Assembly (NCBI GenBank): GCA_030602225.1
Contig: JAUWAD010000001.1
Coordinates: 25,442-89,441 of the forward strand
Direction of reading: 5' to 3'
DNA length: 64,000 nt
DNA from: Bacillota bacterium
GTDB taxonomy: Bacteria > Bacillota > Clostridia > Tissierellales > Tissierellaceae
Under the pieces are notes generated by a model. The model was given only the letters and a program-made list of their open reading frames with translations, did no database searches and was not told where the DNA came from. A program made the position numbers and the translations under genes. Below, piece by piece: positions 50,075 to 60,521 of this stretch; positions within the stretch are counted from its first letter, which is position 1, and each line of letters begins with the position of its first letter.

Positions 50075-51262
50075 GTGAGTAATGTACATGAACTAAAATT
50101 TTTAAAAGAAAAAATACAAGAATTAAAGGATCAAGGAGTATATAGAAAATTACCTGTACTTGAATCAGCCAGTGGAGCAGAAGTATTGTTAAATGGTAAA
50201 AGGGTTATTAACCTTTCTTCAAATAACTATCTAGGTTTTGCAAATCACCCAAGGTTAAAAAGTGCAGCTATTAAAGCTATCGAGGAGTATGGGGTTGGTT
50301 CTGGAGCTGTTAGAACAATTATTGGAAACATGAAGCTTCATGAAGATTTGGAAACGGTACTTGCCAAGTTCAAGAGGGAAGAAGCGGCTTTTGTTTATCA
50401 GTCAGGATTTAACTGTAATGCAGGTACTATACAAGCAATTACTGAAGCAGGAGATATTATTATTTCTGATGAGTTAAACCATGCATCTATTATAGATGGA
50501 ACTAGACTTTCCAAGGCGGCAAGGGGAATTTATAAACACTCAGATATGGATAGTCTTGAGGCTATTCTAAAGGAGAGCAGGGAAAAGTACAGGAATATTT
50601 TAATCATAACTGATGGAGTATTCAGTATGGATGGAGACATAGCAAAACTTCCTGAGATTGTTCAGTTGGCTGAAAAGTATGAGGCAATGACTTATGTAGA
50701 CGATGCCCATGGATCAGGAGTTCTAGGTGAAAGTGGGAGAGGTACAGTAGATCATTTTGGATTACACGGAAGAATTGACTTTACCATCGGAACCCTTTCA
50801 AAAGCCATAGGAGTTGTTGGAGGTTATGTAGCTGGTTCCAACACCATGTATGAGTGGTTAAATCATAGAGCAAGACCAGTTTTATTCTCAACATCATTAC
50901 CACCAGCTGCTGTGGGTGCAATAACTGAAGCAATAAATATGCTGATGGAATCAACGGAGTATACAGATAGACTATGGGAGAATGCAAAGTACTTTAAATC
51001 AAAAATGGGAACATTAGGCTTTGATATAGGTAATAGTGAAACACCAATAACACCAGTTATTATTGGTGATGAAGCTAAGACTATGGAATTTAGCAAGAGA
51101 CTATTGGAAAAAGGTGTGTTTGTTTCAGGAATTGTATTTCCTACAGTTCCTAAGGGAACAGGAAGATTAAGATGCATGGTAACTGCAGGGCATAGCAAAG
51201 AACAATTAGATGAAGCAGTTGAAGCATTTAAAAAAGTTGGAGAAGAAATGGGAATTCTATAA
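50075..51262 (+). CDS. kbl: Glycine C-acetyltransferase (2-amino-3-ketobutyrate CoA ligase)
   Basis: [67 protein letters not shown]. Confidence 0.85.
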   Translation: MSNVHELKFLKEKIQELKDQGVYRKLPVLESASGAEVLLNGKRVINLSSNNYLGFANHPRLKSAAIKAIEEYGVGSGAVRTIIGNMKLHEDLETVLAKFKREEAAFVYQSGFNCNAGTIQAITEAGDIIISDELNHASIIDGTRLSKAARGIYKHSDMDSLEAILKESREKYRNILIITDGVFSMDGDIAKLPEIVQLAEKYEAMTYVDDAHGSGVLGESGRGTVDHFGLHGRIDFTIGTLSKAIGVVGGYVAGSNTMYEWLNHRARPVLFSTSLPPAAVGAITEAINMLMESTEYTDRLWENAKYFKSKMGTLGFDIGNSETPITPVIIGDEAKTMEFSKRLLEKGVFVSGIVFPTVPKGTGRLRCMVTAGHSKEQLDEAVEAFKKVGEEMGIL

Positions 51263-51265
51263 GAT

Positions 51266-51292
51266 GCAGAGGGGAAACCCTCTGCCATTTTT
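51266..51292 (+). terminator. Intrinsic terminator
   Basis: GCAGAGGG-gaaa-CCCTCTGC-CATTTTT. Confidence 0.8.
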
Positions 51293-51315
51293 GAATATAA
51301 TAAGGAGGGTTTTAG

Positions 51316-51597
51316 TTGATAGTAGGGACATGCTTAATTGAAGTTCATATATTTGAATCTAACTCTTTGAAAGAAAAAAGGCATGTAATAAAAAGCCTAG
51401 TGGGAAGGTTGCAATCAAGATTTAATATCTCCATAGCGGAAGTGGATAAATTTGAAAGCTGGAACTCTTCAATAATAGGTTTTTCCTGTGTATCAAATAC
51501 TACAAATCACGTTCAAAGTACCATAAGTAATGTTATTAAGTTCGTTGATGGGGACAATAGACTTGAAATAATCAGTCAAAATATTGAGATTTTTTAG
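51316..51597 (+). CDS. DUF503 family protein (YlxP-like)
   Basis: LIEVHIFESNSLKEKRHVIKSLVGRLQSRFNISIAEVD. Confidence 0.9.
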   Translation: MIVGTCLIEVHIFESNSLKEKRHVIKSLVGRLQSRFNISIAEVDKFESWNSSIIGFSCVSNTTNHVQSTISNVIKFVDGDNRLEIISQNIEIF

Positions 51598-51605
51598 GAG
51601 CAATA

Positions 51606-52256
51606 ATGAAGAAGAAACTTACTAAACTTGAAAAATTAAAGATAATAGATATACTAGAAGAAACTTATCCGGATGCAAGAGCGGAACTAGATTTCACAAA
51701 TCCTTTTGAGTTGTTAATTGCAACCATATTATCTGCTCAATGTACGGATGTTAGGGTTAACAAAACTACAGAAATACTTTTTAATGAGCTAAAAACTCCA
51801 GAGGACTACGTAAATCTTGGGAAGGTAGAGTTAGAGAAAAAAATAAAAAGTTGTGGGCTATCCAATAGCAAAAGCAATAATATTGTAGAAACATGCAAGT
51901 TATTGATTGAAAAATTTAATAGCAACATTCCACATACTATCGAAGAATTAATGACACTCCCAGGTGTGGGGAAAAAGACAGCTAATGTAGTTGTTAGCAA
52001 TGCATTTGGAACTCCTGCAATAGCAGTGGATACCCATGTATTTAGAGTATCAAACAGGATTGGATTAGCCAATAGTAAAACTGTTGAGAATACAGAAAAA
52101 GATTTACAAAAAGCAATACCAGAGGATAAATGGACAAAAGCCCATCATATGATAATCTTCCATGGACGAAGAATATGTAAGGCGAGGAATCCTATGTGTG
52201 AAGTATGCGCTTTGAGAGATTGCTGTCTATATTATAGAAACGAGGATAAGAAATGA
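51606..52256 (+). CDS. nth: Endonuclease III
   Basis: LIATILSAQCTDVRVN, LPGVGKKTANVV, VDTHVFRVSNRIGL, C-terminal CxxxxxxCxxCxxxxxC cluster. Confidence 0.96.
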   Translation: MKKKLTKLEKLKIIDILEETYPDARAELDFTNPFELLIATILSAQCTDVRVNKTTEILFNELKTPEDYVNLGKVELEKKIKSCGLSNSKSNNIVETCKLLIEKFNSNIPHTIEELMTLPGVGKKTANVVVSNAFGTPAIAVDTHVFRVSNRIGLANSKTVENTEKDLQKAIPEDKWTKAHHMIIFHGRRICKARNPMCEVCALRDCCLYYRNEDKK

Positions 52257-53632
52257 AAAGAGCAATTATAATTTTTATAGTGTTATTAATAGTTGCTGCT
52301 GGTACAATCTTTGGAGGGTATCGGTATTTGGATAATTACATCAACAAGGATGAATTCTATCCAGGGATAGTAATTGAAGGAATAGATATGAGTGGATTGA
52401 CCCTAGCTGAAGGCATAGACAGGCTAACTCAGTCAAAGAAAAGCGAATTGGAAAATAGAATAGAGATCAGTACAAAGGAGTTCTATGCAAACAAGTACTA
52501 CATCAATTACGGTGACCTTGGTTATACCTATAATATTCAGGAAGTAGCCACAGAAGCATTTCATATAGGAAGAGAAGGCAATGTCTTGGAAAGATATAGG
52601 AGAGTGAAGGAACTGGAAGCAAATATGATGAGTTTTCATCTTACTTCAACTCATGATCTGACTAGGGCGAAGGAAGTATTTGCACAAATTGCAGAGGATA
52701 TTAATATTGACCTGATAGACTCAACTTTTGATTTCAATGAGGGTGATATAATTATTACTAAAGATCGTCAAGGTAGAAGAGTTAATGTAGATAAAATGTA
52801 TAAAGATTTAGAGGCAGGTTTCCCAGGCATAGAGAAAATCCAAATCTCTGTTGAATACATTTCACCAGAATTTACTGAAGACTATTATGGGAAAATAAAT
52901 GGAATAATCGGTGGTTTTTCAACTAACTTCTATGGCAGTGCTCCTGGCAGAATCCACAATATAAAACTTTCTGCATCGTCATTTAAAGGGATGTTAGTAT
53001 TACCAGGAGAAGTAGTTTCATATAATGAAACTACTGGCCCAAGACAGGAAAGATTTGGTTATCAAGAAGCCCCGGTTATACTAAATGGAGAACTAACACC
53101 TGGAATGGGTGGCGGAGTTTGTCAGACATCAACGACTCTATACAATGCTCTGCTATTGGCTGATCTGGAAATAGTAGAAAGACATCCTCACTCAATATCA
53201 CCAACATATGTGCCAAGGGGAACAGATGGGGCAGTTGCAACTGGGTATCTAGATTTAAGGTTTAGAAACAACTTTGATCATCCTATCTATATCGACTCTT
53301 ATGTGATTGGAAATAATGTATTCTTCAATATATATGGAGATTTAAAATCCAGGGATTATAGTGTTAGGATAGAAACTCAACTTCTTGAAACAATACCCTA
53401 TAAGGTAAGGGAAGTACTAGATGAGACCCTGAAACCTGGAGAAAGAGTATTGGTTCAGGATGGTAGGACTGGATATAAAGTGAACACATATAAGTCAATA
53501 ATAAGGGATGATCAAGTGGTTAGCAGGGATAGAATATCCTATGACTACTATAGAGAAAGAGACTATATTTACAAAGTAGGCCCAAAACTTCAAATCATAG
53601 AAGATATAGATGAAGAAGTAACCTTGCCATAA
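52253..53632 (+). CDS. VanW family protein (peptidoglycan-binding-type N-term + VanW)
   Basis: VVSYNETTGPRQERFGYQEAPVILNGELTPGMGGGVCQTSTTLYNALL, ERHPHS; ATGA overlap with nth. Confidence 0.92.
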   Translation: MKRAIIIFIVLLIVAAGTIFGGYRYLDNYINKDEFYPGIVIEGIDMSGLTLAEGIDRLTQSKKSELENRIEISTKEFYANKYYINYGDLGYTYNIQEVATEAFHIGREGNVLERYRRVKELEANMMSFHLTSTHDLTRAKEVFAQIAEDINIDLIDSTFDFNEGDIIITKDRQGRRVNVDKMYKDLEAGFPGIEKIQISVEYISPEFTEDYYGKINGIIGGFSTNFYGSAPGRIHNIKLSASSFKGMLVLPGEVVSYNETTGPRQERFGYQEAPVILNGELTPGMGGGVCQTSTTLYNALLLADLEIVERHPHSISPTYVPRGTDGAVATGYLDLRFRNNFDHPIYIDSYVIGNNVFFNIYGDLKSRDYSVRIETQLLETIPYKVREVLDETLKPGERVLVQDGRTGYKVNTYKSIIRDDQVVSRDRISYDYYRERDYIYKVGPKLQIIEDIDEEVTLP

Positions 53633-53671
53633 AGTGAACAATCTGATATGATTAACTAGAACTTAATATTT

Positions 53672-53855
53672 TCATAGGTATCTCAAGGAGATTTAAAAGG
53701 GAAAGTGGTTAAAATCCACTACAGCCCCCGCTACTGTAAGCATAGACGAAATCAGCAATTGCCACTGGAATTCTGGGAAGGCGCTGAAATTAGGATGAAA
53801 TGTAAGTCAGGATATCTGCCCATGAAAAGTGATTGTAATATATCCTCGGAGGGAG
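53672..53855 (+). promoter_or_regulatory. Cobalamin (AdoCbl-class) riboswitch
   Basis: GGGAAAGTGGTTAAAATCCACTACAGCCCCCGCTACTGTAAG, GCCACTGG...GGGAAGGC, GTAAGTCAGGATATCTGCC (B12 box core). Confidence 0.93.
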
Positions 53856-53877
53856 GGATGTTTAACTGTGTATTTAT

Positions 53878-53902
53878 GCCTATCCTTCAGATAGGCTTTT
53901 TT
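53878..53902 (+). terminator. Riboswitch expression-platform terminator
   Basis: GCCTATC-cttca-GATAGGC-TTTTTT directly upstream of btuF-like RBS. Confidence 0.8.
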
Positions 53903-53926
53903 ATTTCAAATTTTAGGAGGATTAAA

Positions 53927-54868
53927 ATGAAAAAAAGAGTTATATTAGGCTTTATGGCTTTGATGCTTATTGTTGTATTATTTGCAGGATGTGGTAATAA
54001 AGCTGTGGATAATGATCCAATCAATGAGGAACCAGTTAATGAGGAAGTTGAAAGTTTAGTTCTAGAAGCAACAGATGATTTCGGAAAGACTGTTAGTTTT
54101 GAAACAGCACCACATAGGATTATTTCCCTTGCACCTAGCCATACTGAAATATTATTTGCATTGGGAATTGGTGATAGAGTCATAGGTGTCACTGCATTTG
54201 ATGATTACCCTGAAGAAGTACTAAATATTGAAGTTATAGGAGATTTTAACGGTATTAATCTTGAGAGAATAATCGAACTTGAACCTAATCTGGTTATTAA
54301 CTACGGGGAAGGAAATCAAGAGGAAAATCAAAGATTGGAAGAAGCAGGAATTAAAGTAGTAGGATTTCTTCCAGAAAGTATAGAACAGATATACTCAACC
54401 ATTGAAAGAATAGGTGCACTAACAGGTGTTGATGAAAGTGCTCAGCAACTAGTAAATAATCTTTCCATAAGGGAGGAGGCTGCACTATCAAAGGTTAAGG
54501 ATGCACAAAAGGTATCAGTATTCTATGAAATTTGGCATGAACCTCTTATGGCTGCAGGACCAGGCTCATTCCTTGACCAACTTATAAATTTAGCTGGGGG
54601 AGAGAATATAGCCTTTGATGCTGATAGTCCATATCCAAACTATGACATGGAGCAATTGGTAGAGAGAAATCCTAAGGTTTACTTAACTTCAAATGATTTC
54701 CCCGAAAAGACTGTTGAATCAATTAAAACAAGAAGTGGGTACGAGAATTTAGATGCAGTGGTAAATGATAGAGTATATATTCTTGATGGAAACATAATGT
54801 CTAGACCTGGACCAAGAATTATAGATGCTTTAGAAATTCTAGTTGAGGCTATTCATCCTGACAAATAA
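53927..54868 (+). CDS. btuF: Cobalamin/corrinoid ABC transporter substrate-binding lipoprotein
   Basis: Lipobox LFAGC; RIISLAPSHTEILFALGIGDRVIGVTAFDDYPEE. Start set at ATG 53927 with AGGAGG; the track's 53705 start lies inside the riboswitch. Confidence 0.9.
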   Translation: MKKRVILGFMALMLIVVLFAGCGNKAVDNDPINEEPVNEEVESLVLEATDDFGKTVSFETAPHRIISLAPSHTEILFALGIGDRVIGVTAFDDYPEEVLNIEVIGDFNGINLERIIELEPNLVINYGEGNQEENQRLEEAGIKVVGFLPESIEQIYSTIERIGALTGVDESAQQLVNNLSIREEAALSKVKDAQKVSVFYEIWHEPLMAAGPGSFLDQLINLAGGENIAFDADSPYPNYDMEQLVERNPKVYLTSNDFPEKTVESIKTRSGYENLDAVVNDRVYILDGNIMSRPGPRIIDALEILVEAIHPDK

Positions 54869-54883
54869 AAGAAGAGTGATATT

Positions 54884-55930
54884 ATGAAGATGTTTGGAAG
54901 AAAATCATATAAATTCATACTAGTATCAATGTTTATTTCATTGATACTAGTTATTATGATTACATCAAATATTGGTTCAGCAAGCATTTCTACATATGAT
55001 GTGTTTAGAATTATATTTTCTAAGATTCCACTATTAGGTAATGCTGTTGATACCAGCGATATAACTTTGGCACAACACACCATAATCTGGAGCGTAAGAT
55101 TGCCTAGGGTTATTCTAGGTGCCTTAGTGGGGGCAAGTCTTGCAATCTCTGGAGCATCCTTTCAAGGATTACTTAAGAATCCCATGGCGGATCCTTTCAT
55201 TCTAGGGATATCATCTGGTGCAGCTTTAGGTGCATCCATAGCTATCATATCCAAAGTGACGGTTTCATTTTTTGGATTTTCATTTGTATCTATGGCAGCA
55301 TTTGTAGGAGCACTATTAGCAGTAATTACTGTATATAACATTGGAAGGATAAAGAACAAAGTACCTGTGACAACTCTTCTACTGGCAGGTGTTGCTGTGG
55401 GTCAGTTCTTAACTGCAATAATGTCTTTTTTGATGGTTATATACAATAAGGATATGACCAAAATTATTTACTGGACACTGGGAAGTTTAGCAGGCAAAGG
55501 GTGGACACCTATTACAACTTTAGGAGTTCCTCTAATTATAACCATGCTACTGCTAACTTTCTTTGCAAAGGATCTTAATGTAATGCTTACAGGAGAAGAG
55601 TCCGCAAAGAGTTTGGGTGTAAATGTTGAGAAGACAAAAGTATACATATTAATACTTGGTACATTTCTAACCTCATTAAGTGTTTCCGTAAGTGGTATTA
55701 TTGGTTTTGTGGGATTAATAATTCCCCATATAGTAAGACTTCTAACTGGACCTGATAATAGAATCTTATTACCAGCCTCAGCCCTAGCTGGTGGAATATT
55801 CATGATAATAGCAGATACAATAGCTAGGACAGCCATTTCACCAGTGGAAGTGCCTGTTGGTATAATCACAGCATTATTCGGTGGACCATTTTTCATCTAT
55901 CTTCTTAGACTTAAGAAGAAGAGTATTTAG
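54884..55930 (+). CDS. btuC: FecCD-family ABC transporter permease
   Basis: WSVRLPRVILGALVGASLAISGASFQGLLKNPMADPFILGISSGAALGA, GIIGFVGLIIPHIVRLLTG. Confidence 0.93.
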   Translation: MKMFGRKSYKFILVSMFISLILVIMITSNIGSASISTYDVFRIIFSKIPLLGNAVDTSDITLAQHTIIWSVRLPRVILGALVGASLAISGASFQGLLKNPMADPFILGISSGAALGASIAIISKVTVSFFGFSFVSMAAFVGALLAVITVYNIGRIKNKVPVTTLLLAGVAVGQFLTAIMSFLMVIYNKDMTKIIYWTLGSLAGKGWTPITTLGVPLIITMLLLTFFAKDLNVMLTGEESAKSLGVNVEKTKVYILILGTFLTSLSVSVSGIIGFVGLIIPHIVRLLTGPDNRILLPASALAGGIFMIIADTIARTAISPVEVPVGIITALFGGPFFIYLLRLKKKSI

Positions 55931-55933
55931 GAG

Positions 55934-57190
55934 GTGGTTGATATTAATGCTATATCAGTGAAGAACCTATATTTTGGATATAATAAAAGAGATGTGCTAA
56001 GGGATATATCCTTTGATGTTAATGAAGGGGAGTTCCTAAGTATAATAGGACCTAATGGTTCAGGAAAATCAACTTTACTAAAGACCCTTAATCATATATA
56101 TATACCAAAATCCGGAGAGATAATGATTAAGGACCTTTCAATTGAAAACTACAAGAAAAGAGATTTGGCCAAGTATATGGCAATGGTACCCCAGGATACC
56201 AACATTGACTTTGAATTTAAAGTGGAAGAAGTTGTAGCCATGGGAAGGCACCCCTATCAAGGAAGATTTCAGCAGGAATCCAAGGAAGATAAGGATATTA
56301 TCTACCAGTCCATGGAGTTGACCAATACTCTTGAGATAAGGGATAGGTATATAAATGAAATATCAGGGGGAGAAAGACAAAGGGTATTCATTGCCAAGGC
56401 ACTGGCACAAAATCCCAAGATAATTCTCCTTGATGAACCAACTTCTCATTTGGACATAAATCACCAGATGGATGTGTTGAACTTACTAAAAAGACTTAAT
56501 GAAGATAAAGGGATAACAGTTGTACTTGTAATACACGATATTAACCTTGCATGCAGATATTCACATAGAATTCTCTTGCTAAAGGGTGGAGAGATAATAG
56601 GCAAGGGAAAACCTGAGGATGTAATAACAATAGCAAATATCGAATCAACTTATGGAATGAACGTTGCCATAGAAAAGAATAAATATACTGATCACATTTA
56701 TCTTACTCCCATCGAGATAAAACACAAAATAAAGGATAAGAAGTATCACCATATCCATATTATTTCTGGTGGTGGTACAGGACAGGAGTTAATAAACAGG
56801 CTTTACATGGAAGGTCATGAACTAAGTTTAGGAGTATTAAATGTAGGTGATAGTGACTGGCAGCATGGAAGAAGTCTTAGGATACCAATTGTTGAAGAAA
56901 AGCCTTTTTCAAGTATTTCAGATAAAGCATATAAAAAGGCACTGGATAGAATAATGGAGTCAGACATTATTGTTATGACAAATGTCCCCATTGGTACTGG
57001 AAATCTCATTAATTTAAAACTTGCAGATAAATCCCTGGATTTAGGCAAAAAGGTTATCTATTACATTGAAAATCAATATGAGAACTTTGACTTCACAAAT
57101 GGAGAGGCTACATCTATTCTAAATGGTATGAAGGAAAAGGGATTAAAACTTATACATGATTATGACAGTTTAATTGAAGAAATTAAGTAA
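55934..57190 (+). CDS. btuD: ABC transporter ATP-binding protein with ~150-aa C-terminal extension
   Basis: GPNGSGKSTLLKTLN, EISGGERQRVFIAKALAQNPKIILLDEPTSHLDINHQMDVL, then extra domain from ~residue 265 (HIHIISGGGTGQELINRLYMEGHELSLGVLNVGDSDW...). Confidence 0.88.
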   Translation: MVDINAISVKNLYFGYNKRDVLRDISFDVNEGEFLSIIGPNGSGKSTLLKTLNHIYIPKSGEIMIKDLSIENYKKRDLAKYMAMVPQDTNIDFEFKVEEVVAMGRHPYQGRFQQESKEDKDIIYQSMELTNTLEIRDRYINEISGGERQRVFIAKALAQNPKIILLDEPTSHLDINHQMDVLNLLKRLNEDKGITVVLVIHDINLACRYSHRILLLKGGEIIGKGKPEDVITIANIESTYGMNVAIEKNKYTDHIYLTPIEIKHKIKDKKYHHIHIISGGGTGQELINRLYMEGHELSLGVLNVGDSDWQHGRSLRIPIVEEKPFSSISDKAYKKALDRIMESDIIVMTNVPIGTGNLINLKLADKSLDLGKKVIYYIENQYENFDFTNGEATSILNGMKEKGLKLIHDYDSLIEEIK

Positions 57191-57225
57191 AAGGGTCAAC
57201 TTATAAAATTGACTCTTTTATTTTT
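57188..57225 (+). terminator. Intrinsic terminator
   Basis: AAAAGGGTCAA...TTGACTCTTTTATTTTT. Confidence 0.7.
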
Positions 57226-57287
57226 CCAATCTAATTATTTTAATTTAATCCCTGGTGTGATATATTGATTGTATGTGGAGGTTAAAA

Positions 57288-58109
57288 ATGAACGACATTA
57301 AATTAATTGCAATAGATATGGATGGCACACTATTAAATAGCAAAAATCAATTGACTAAAAGGACTTATGAAGCTATTTCCAAAGCCCAGGATAAGGGTGT
57401 TAAGGTTGTGATTGCAACAGGCAGAGTTTTGAAATCAGCACTTCATTATTCCCAGGAACTTAATCTTAATAGCTATGTTTCTGCTTGCAATGGAGCCATT
57501 GTGGTGGATGATAAGAATACTCCTATTTTGGAAAAACCTATCTGTTTAAATGACATGGAAAAAATAATGGAGTTAGGACATAACCTAGGTATATACTTTC
57601 ATTTCTATAATGAAGATACCTTCTTTACGAAGACTGTAGTCCAAGAAGTAATCGATTATTACACTCCTACTACTAAGAAATTCCAGAGTCAATCCATCGG
57701 TATAAAAGTATATGACAAAATCCAGGAGATACTTTCTCAAGAGAATCTATCAGTCTACAAGTTTTTATTTATTGACAATAATAAGGATAAATTGAATCTT
57801 TTAAGGGATAAGTTAAAAGTAATTAATGGCATTGATCTATCAAGTAGCTGGAACAATAATATTGAGGTAATGGCAAGGGGAGCTTCAAAGGGAAGTAGTA
57901 TAGAATATTTATGCAATGAGTTAGGTATAAATAGACATCAAGTCATGGCCATTGGCGATAATGAAAATGATCTTTCAATGATTCGTTTTGCCGGCTTTGG
58001 GGTTGCCATGGACAATGGTGAAGATATTGTAAAAAAAGCATCAAAATATATAACTGCATCCAATGAAGAGGATGGAGTGGCTAAAGTAATAGAAAAATTT
58101 GTTTTATAG
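57288..58109 (+). CDS. Cof-type HAD-IIB family hydrolase
   Basis: IAIDMDGTLLNSKNQL, VVIATGR, ASKGSSIEYLCNELGI, MAIGDNENDLSMIRFAGFGVAM. Confidence 0.93.
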   Translation: MNDIKLIAIDMDGTLLNSKNQLTKRTYEAISKAQDKGVKVVIATGRVLKSALHYSQELNLNSYVSACNGAIVVDDKNTPILEKPICLNDMEKIMELGHNLGIYFHFYNEDTFFTKTVVQEVIDYYTPTTKKFQSQSIGIKVYDKIQEILSQENLSVYKFLFIDNNKDKLNLLRDKLKVINGIDLSSSWNNNIEVMARGASKGSSIEYLCNELGINRHQVMAIGDNENDLSMIRFAGFGVAMDNGEDIVKKASKYITASNEEDGVAKVIEKFVL

Positions 58110-58124
58110 GTGAGTGAGTAAGAC

Positions 58125-58592
58125 ATGAATTTGAATATAGTATTAGTGGAACCAGAAATTCCACACAACACCGGAAGTATTGCAAGAACCTGTGCTCTAA
58201 CAGGAGCTAAGCTTCATTTAGTAAGACCATTGGGCTTTTCAACAGATGATAAGCATATGAGAAGAGCTGGACTGGATTATTGGGACCTGGTGGATATACG
58301 CTATTATGATAACTTTCAGGAGGTTCTTCAAAAGAATCCACAAGGTAAGTTTTACTATGCAACCACAAAGGCTAAGAAGAACTATGCTCAGTTTAAGTAT
58401 CCTGATAATACCTTCATTGTATTTGGGAAGGAGACAAAAGGGTTGCCAAAGGAACTGATAGAAGAGAATATAGAAACAGCAATAAGAATTCCTATGAAGA
58501 AGAACATAGCAAGATCATTAAATCTATCAAACTCAGCAAATATTATTATTTACGAGGTTCTTAGACAGTTTGAATTTTTTGATCTGGAATAA
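58125..58592 (+). CDS. trmL: tRNA (cytidine(34)-2'-O)-methyltransferase
   Basis: VLVEPEIPHNTGSIARTCALTGAKLHLVRPLGF, FGKETKGLP, IPM..RSLNLSNSANIIIYEVLRQ. Confidence 0.95.
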   Translation: MNLNIVLVEPEIPHNTGSIARTCALTGAKLHLVRPLGFSTDDKHMRRAGLDYWDLVDIRYYDNFQEVLQKNPQGKFYYATTKAKKNYAQFKYPDNTFIVFGKETKGLPKELIEENIETAIRIPMKKNIARSLNLSNSANIIIYEVLRQFEFFDLE

Positions 58593-58662
58593 AAATTTTC
58601 TATTTTTTTATACCACCAAATGTGATACTATGTTTTAGTGACTAAACAAAGGGGGAAACTAT

Positions 58663-60270
58663 ATGGACTTACTACTTCCAGTACTGGGAGGATTGGGACT
58701 TTTCTTATTTGGTATGAACACCATGGGAGCTGGGCTAGAGAAGGCTGCTGGTAATAGACTAAAAAAAATGATTGAGGCTTTGACCAGGAACAGGTTAACA
58801 GGAGTTATTGTTGGTATAGTTGTTACTATGATTGTACAAAGCAGCAGTGCAACAACAGTAATGGTAATTGGTTTTGTTAATGCTGGACTTATGACATTAC
58901 CACAAGCTGTTGGGGTTATAATGGGTGCCAATATTGGTACCACTATTACAGCACAATTAATAGCCTTCAAATTAACCGATGTGGCACCATTGGCAGTGGC
59001 ACTGGGTGTTGCACTTTGGATAGCTGCAAAAAATAAAAAGGCTAAAACTTATGCTGAGATACTTATAGGATTTGGTATCCTATTTATTGGAATGGATATG
59101 ATGGGGGACGGTTTAAAGCCACTGGCAAAACTACAAGCTTTCTCAGATATTATGACTAGCTTAAATAACCCAATAATGGGTATGTTGGTTGGATTGGGCT
59201 TAACCACAATAGTACAGAGTAGTTCAGCATCGATTGGATTGTTACAAGCATTGGCAGGAGAAGGCCTAATATCGATGAACTTAGCATTCCCCATATTATT
59301 TGGAGAGAATATTGGGACTACAACCACAGCTATGATATCTAGTATTGGTGCAAATAAAACGGCAAAAAGAGCAGCAATCATTCACTTTTTATTTAATTTA
59401 GTAGGAACGCTTTTATTTATGACTATACTTAGATATCCAATCGAATGGCTGGTGACTTATATATCACCAGGAGATGTACAAAGGCAGATTGCAAATGCCC
59501 ATACATCATTTAATATAATAAATGTAATCGTTCAGTTCCCATTTGCTATGCTATTGGTAAAGGCAGCTCAAAAGCTTGTGCCAGGAACTGATGAGGAAGA
59601 AATTACTGAATCCAAGTACCTTGATAAACGTATAATCGAAACACCATCAATAGCATTAGGTCAAGCAGCTAGGGAAACTATTAGAATGGGAAACTTGGTA
59701 TTAGAGAATCTAGCTGCATGTAGAGTGGTTATGCTGGAAGATAAAATCGAAGGTGTGGATGCAATATTTGACCGAGAAAAATCCATTAATAAAATCCAAA
59801 GGGAAATTACTGACTACTTAGTTAGACTATCAAATGCACCGTTATCTGATGAACAACATGCAGATGTAAATGCCATGCTATATGTCATAGGGGACATTGA
59901 AAGAGTAGGAGATCACATAGAAAACATCACAGAGTTAGCCCAATATAAATCAGATAATAATTTATATTTCACACCACAGGCAATTGAGGAAATGGGTGAG
60001 ATGTTTGATGTATGTGATGAAGTCTTCAAATCCGCAATATTAAGTTATAAGGATACTGACGAGGTTCTTGCTAGGCAAGTACTAATTCTTGAGGACGAAG
60101 TGGATAGACTGGAAAAACAAAATAGGGCAAATCACATAGATAGATTAAATAAGATGTTATGTTCTACTGGTTCAGGAATAGTTTTCTTGGATGCAATAAG
60201 TAACTTAGAAAGAGTGTCAGATCATGCTAGAAATATAGCAATGTATGTTCTGGACAAATTCAAGGACTAA
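58663..60270 (+). CDS. Na/Pi cotransporter family protein (PhoU-like C-term)
   Basis: GLGLFLFGMNTMGAGLEKAAG, VQSSSATTVMVIGFVNAGLM, MGANIGTTITA, VQSSSASIG; PhoU-like helices. Confidence 0.93.
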   Translation: MDLLLPVLGGLGLFLFGMNTMGAGLEKAAGNRLKKMIEALTRNRLTGVIVGIVVTMIVQSSSATTVMVIGFVNAGLMTLPQAVGVIMGANIGTTITAQLIAFKLTDVAPLAVALGVALWIAAKNKKAKTYAEILIGFGILFIGMDMMGDGLKPLAKLQAFSDIMTSLNNPIMGMLVGLGLTTIVQSSSASIGLLQALAGEGLISMNLAFPILFGENIGTTTTAMISSIGANKTAKRAAIIHFLFNLVGTLLFMTILRYPIEWLVTYISPGDVQRQIANAHTSFNIINVIVQFPFAMLLVKAAQKLVPGTDEEEITESKYLDKRIIETPSIALGQAARETIRMGNLVLENLAACRVVMLEDKIEGVDAIFDREKSINKIQREITDYLVRLSNAPLSDEQHADVNAMLYVIGDIERVGDHIENITELAQYKSDNNLYFTPQAIEEMGEMFDVCDEVFKSAILSYKDTDEVLARQVLILEDEVDRLEKQNRANHIDRLNKMLCSTGSGIVFLDAISNLERVSDHARNIAMYVLDKFKD

Positions 60271-60287
60271 AACTTGAGTATGATAAT

Positions 60288-60318
60288 AAAAAACCTTTAG
60301 CGATAGCTGAAGGTTTTT
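60288..60318 (+). terminator. Intrinsic terminator
   Basis: AAAAACCTTTAGC-gata-GCTGAAGGTTTTT. Confidence 0.8.
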
Positions 60319-60428
60319 ATTTCATCACAGACACACAGTACCAAGATGCAGTAAAAAAGGGGATTTAACAGGGATATAAGGTTTTTCAATAGGGTATAAG
60401 TTTTTATCAAATTATTTGATTTTACCTA

Positions 60429-60457
60429 TTGATATTTACATTTTTATAGAGTATAAT
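60429..60457 (+). promoter_or_regulatory. Likely sigma-A promoter of glycine riboswitch/grd operon
   Basis: TTGATA (60429-60434), 17-bp spacer, TATAAT (60452-60457). Confidence 0.6.
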
Positions 60458-60521
60458 GACCATGACAGAGTTGTTAAAAATGTAACAAACAAGATTCAAA
60501 ATTCTGAAAACTTCTGAATGA

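Noticed and set aside
53705-53926. N-terminal 74 aa extension of the btuF ORF
   Set aside because: Falls inside the cobalamin riboswitch and terminator; true start has AGGAGG at 53927.
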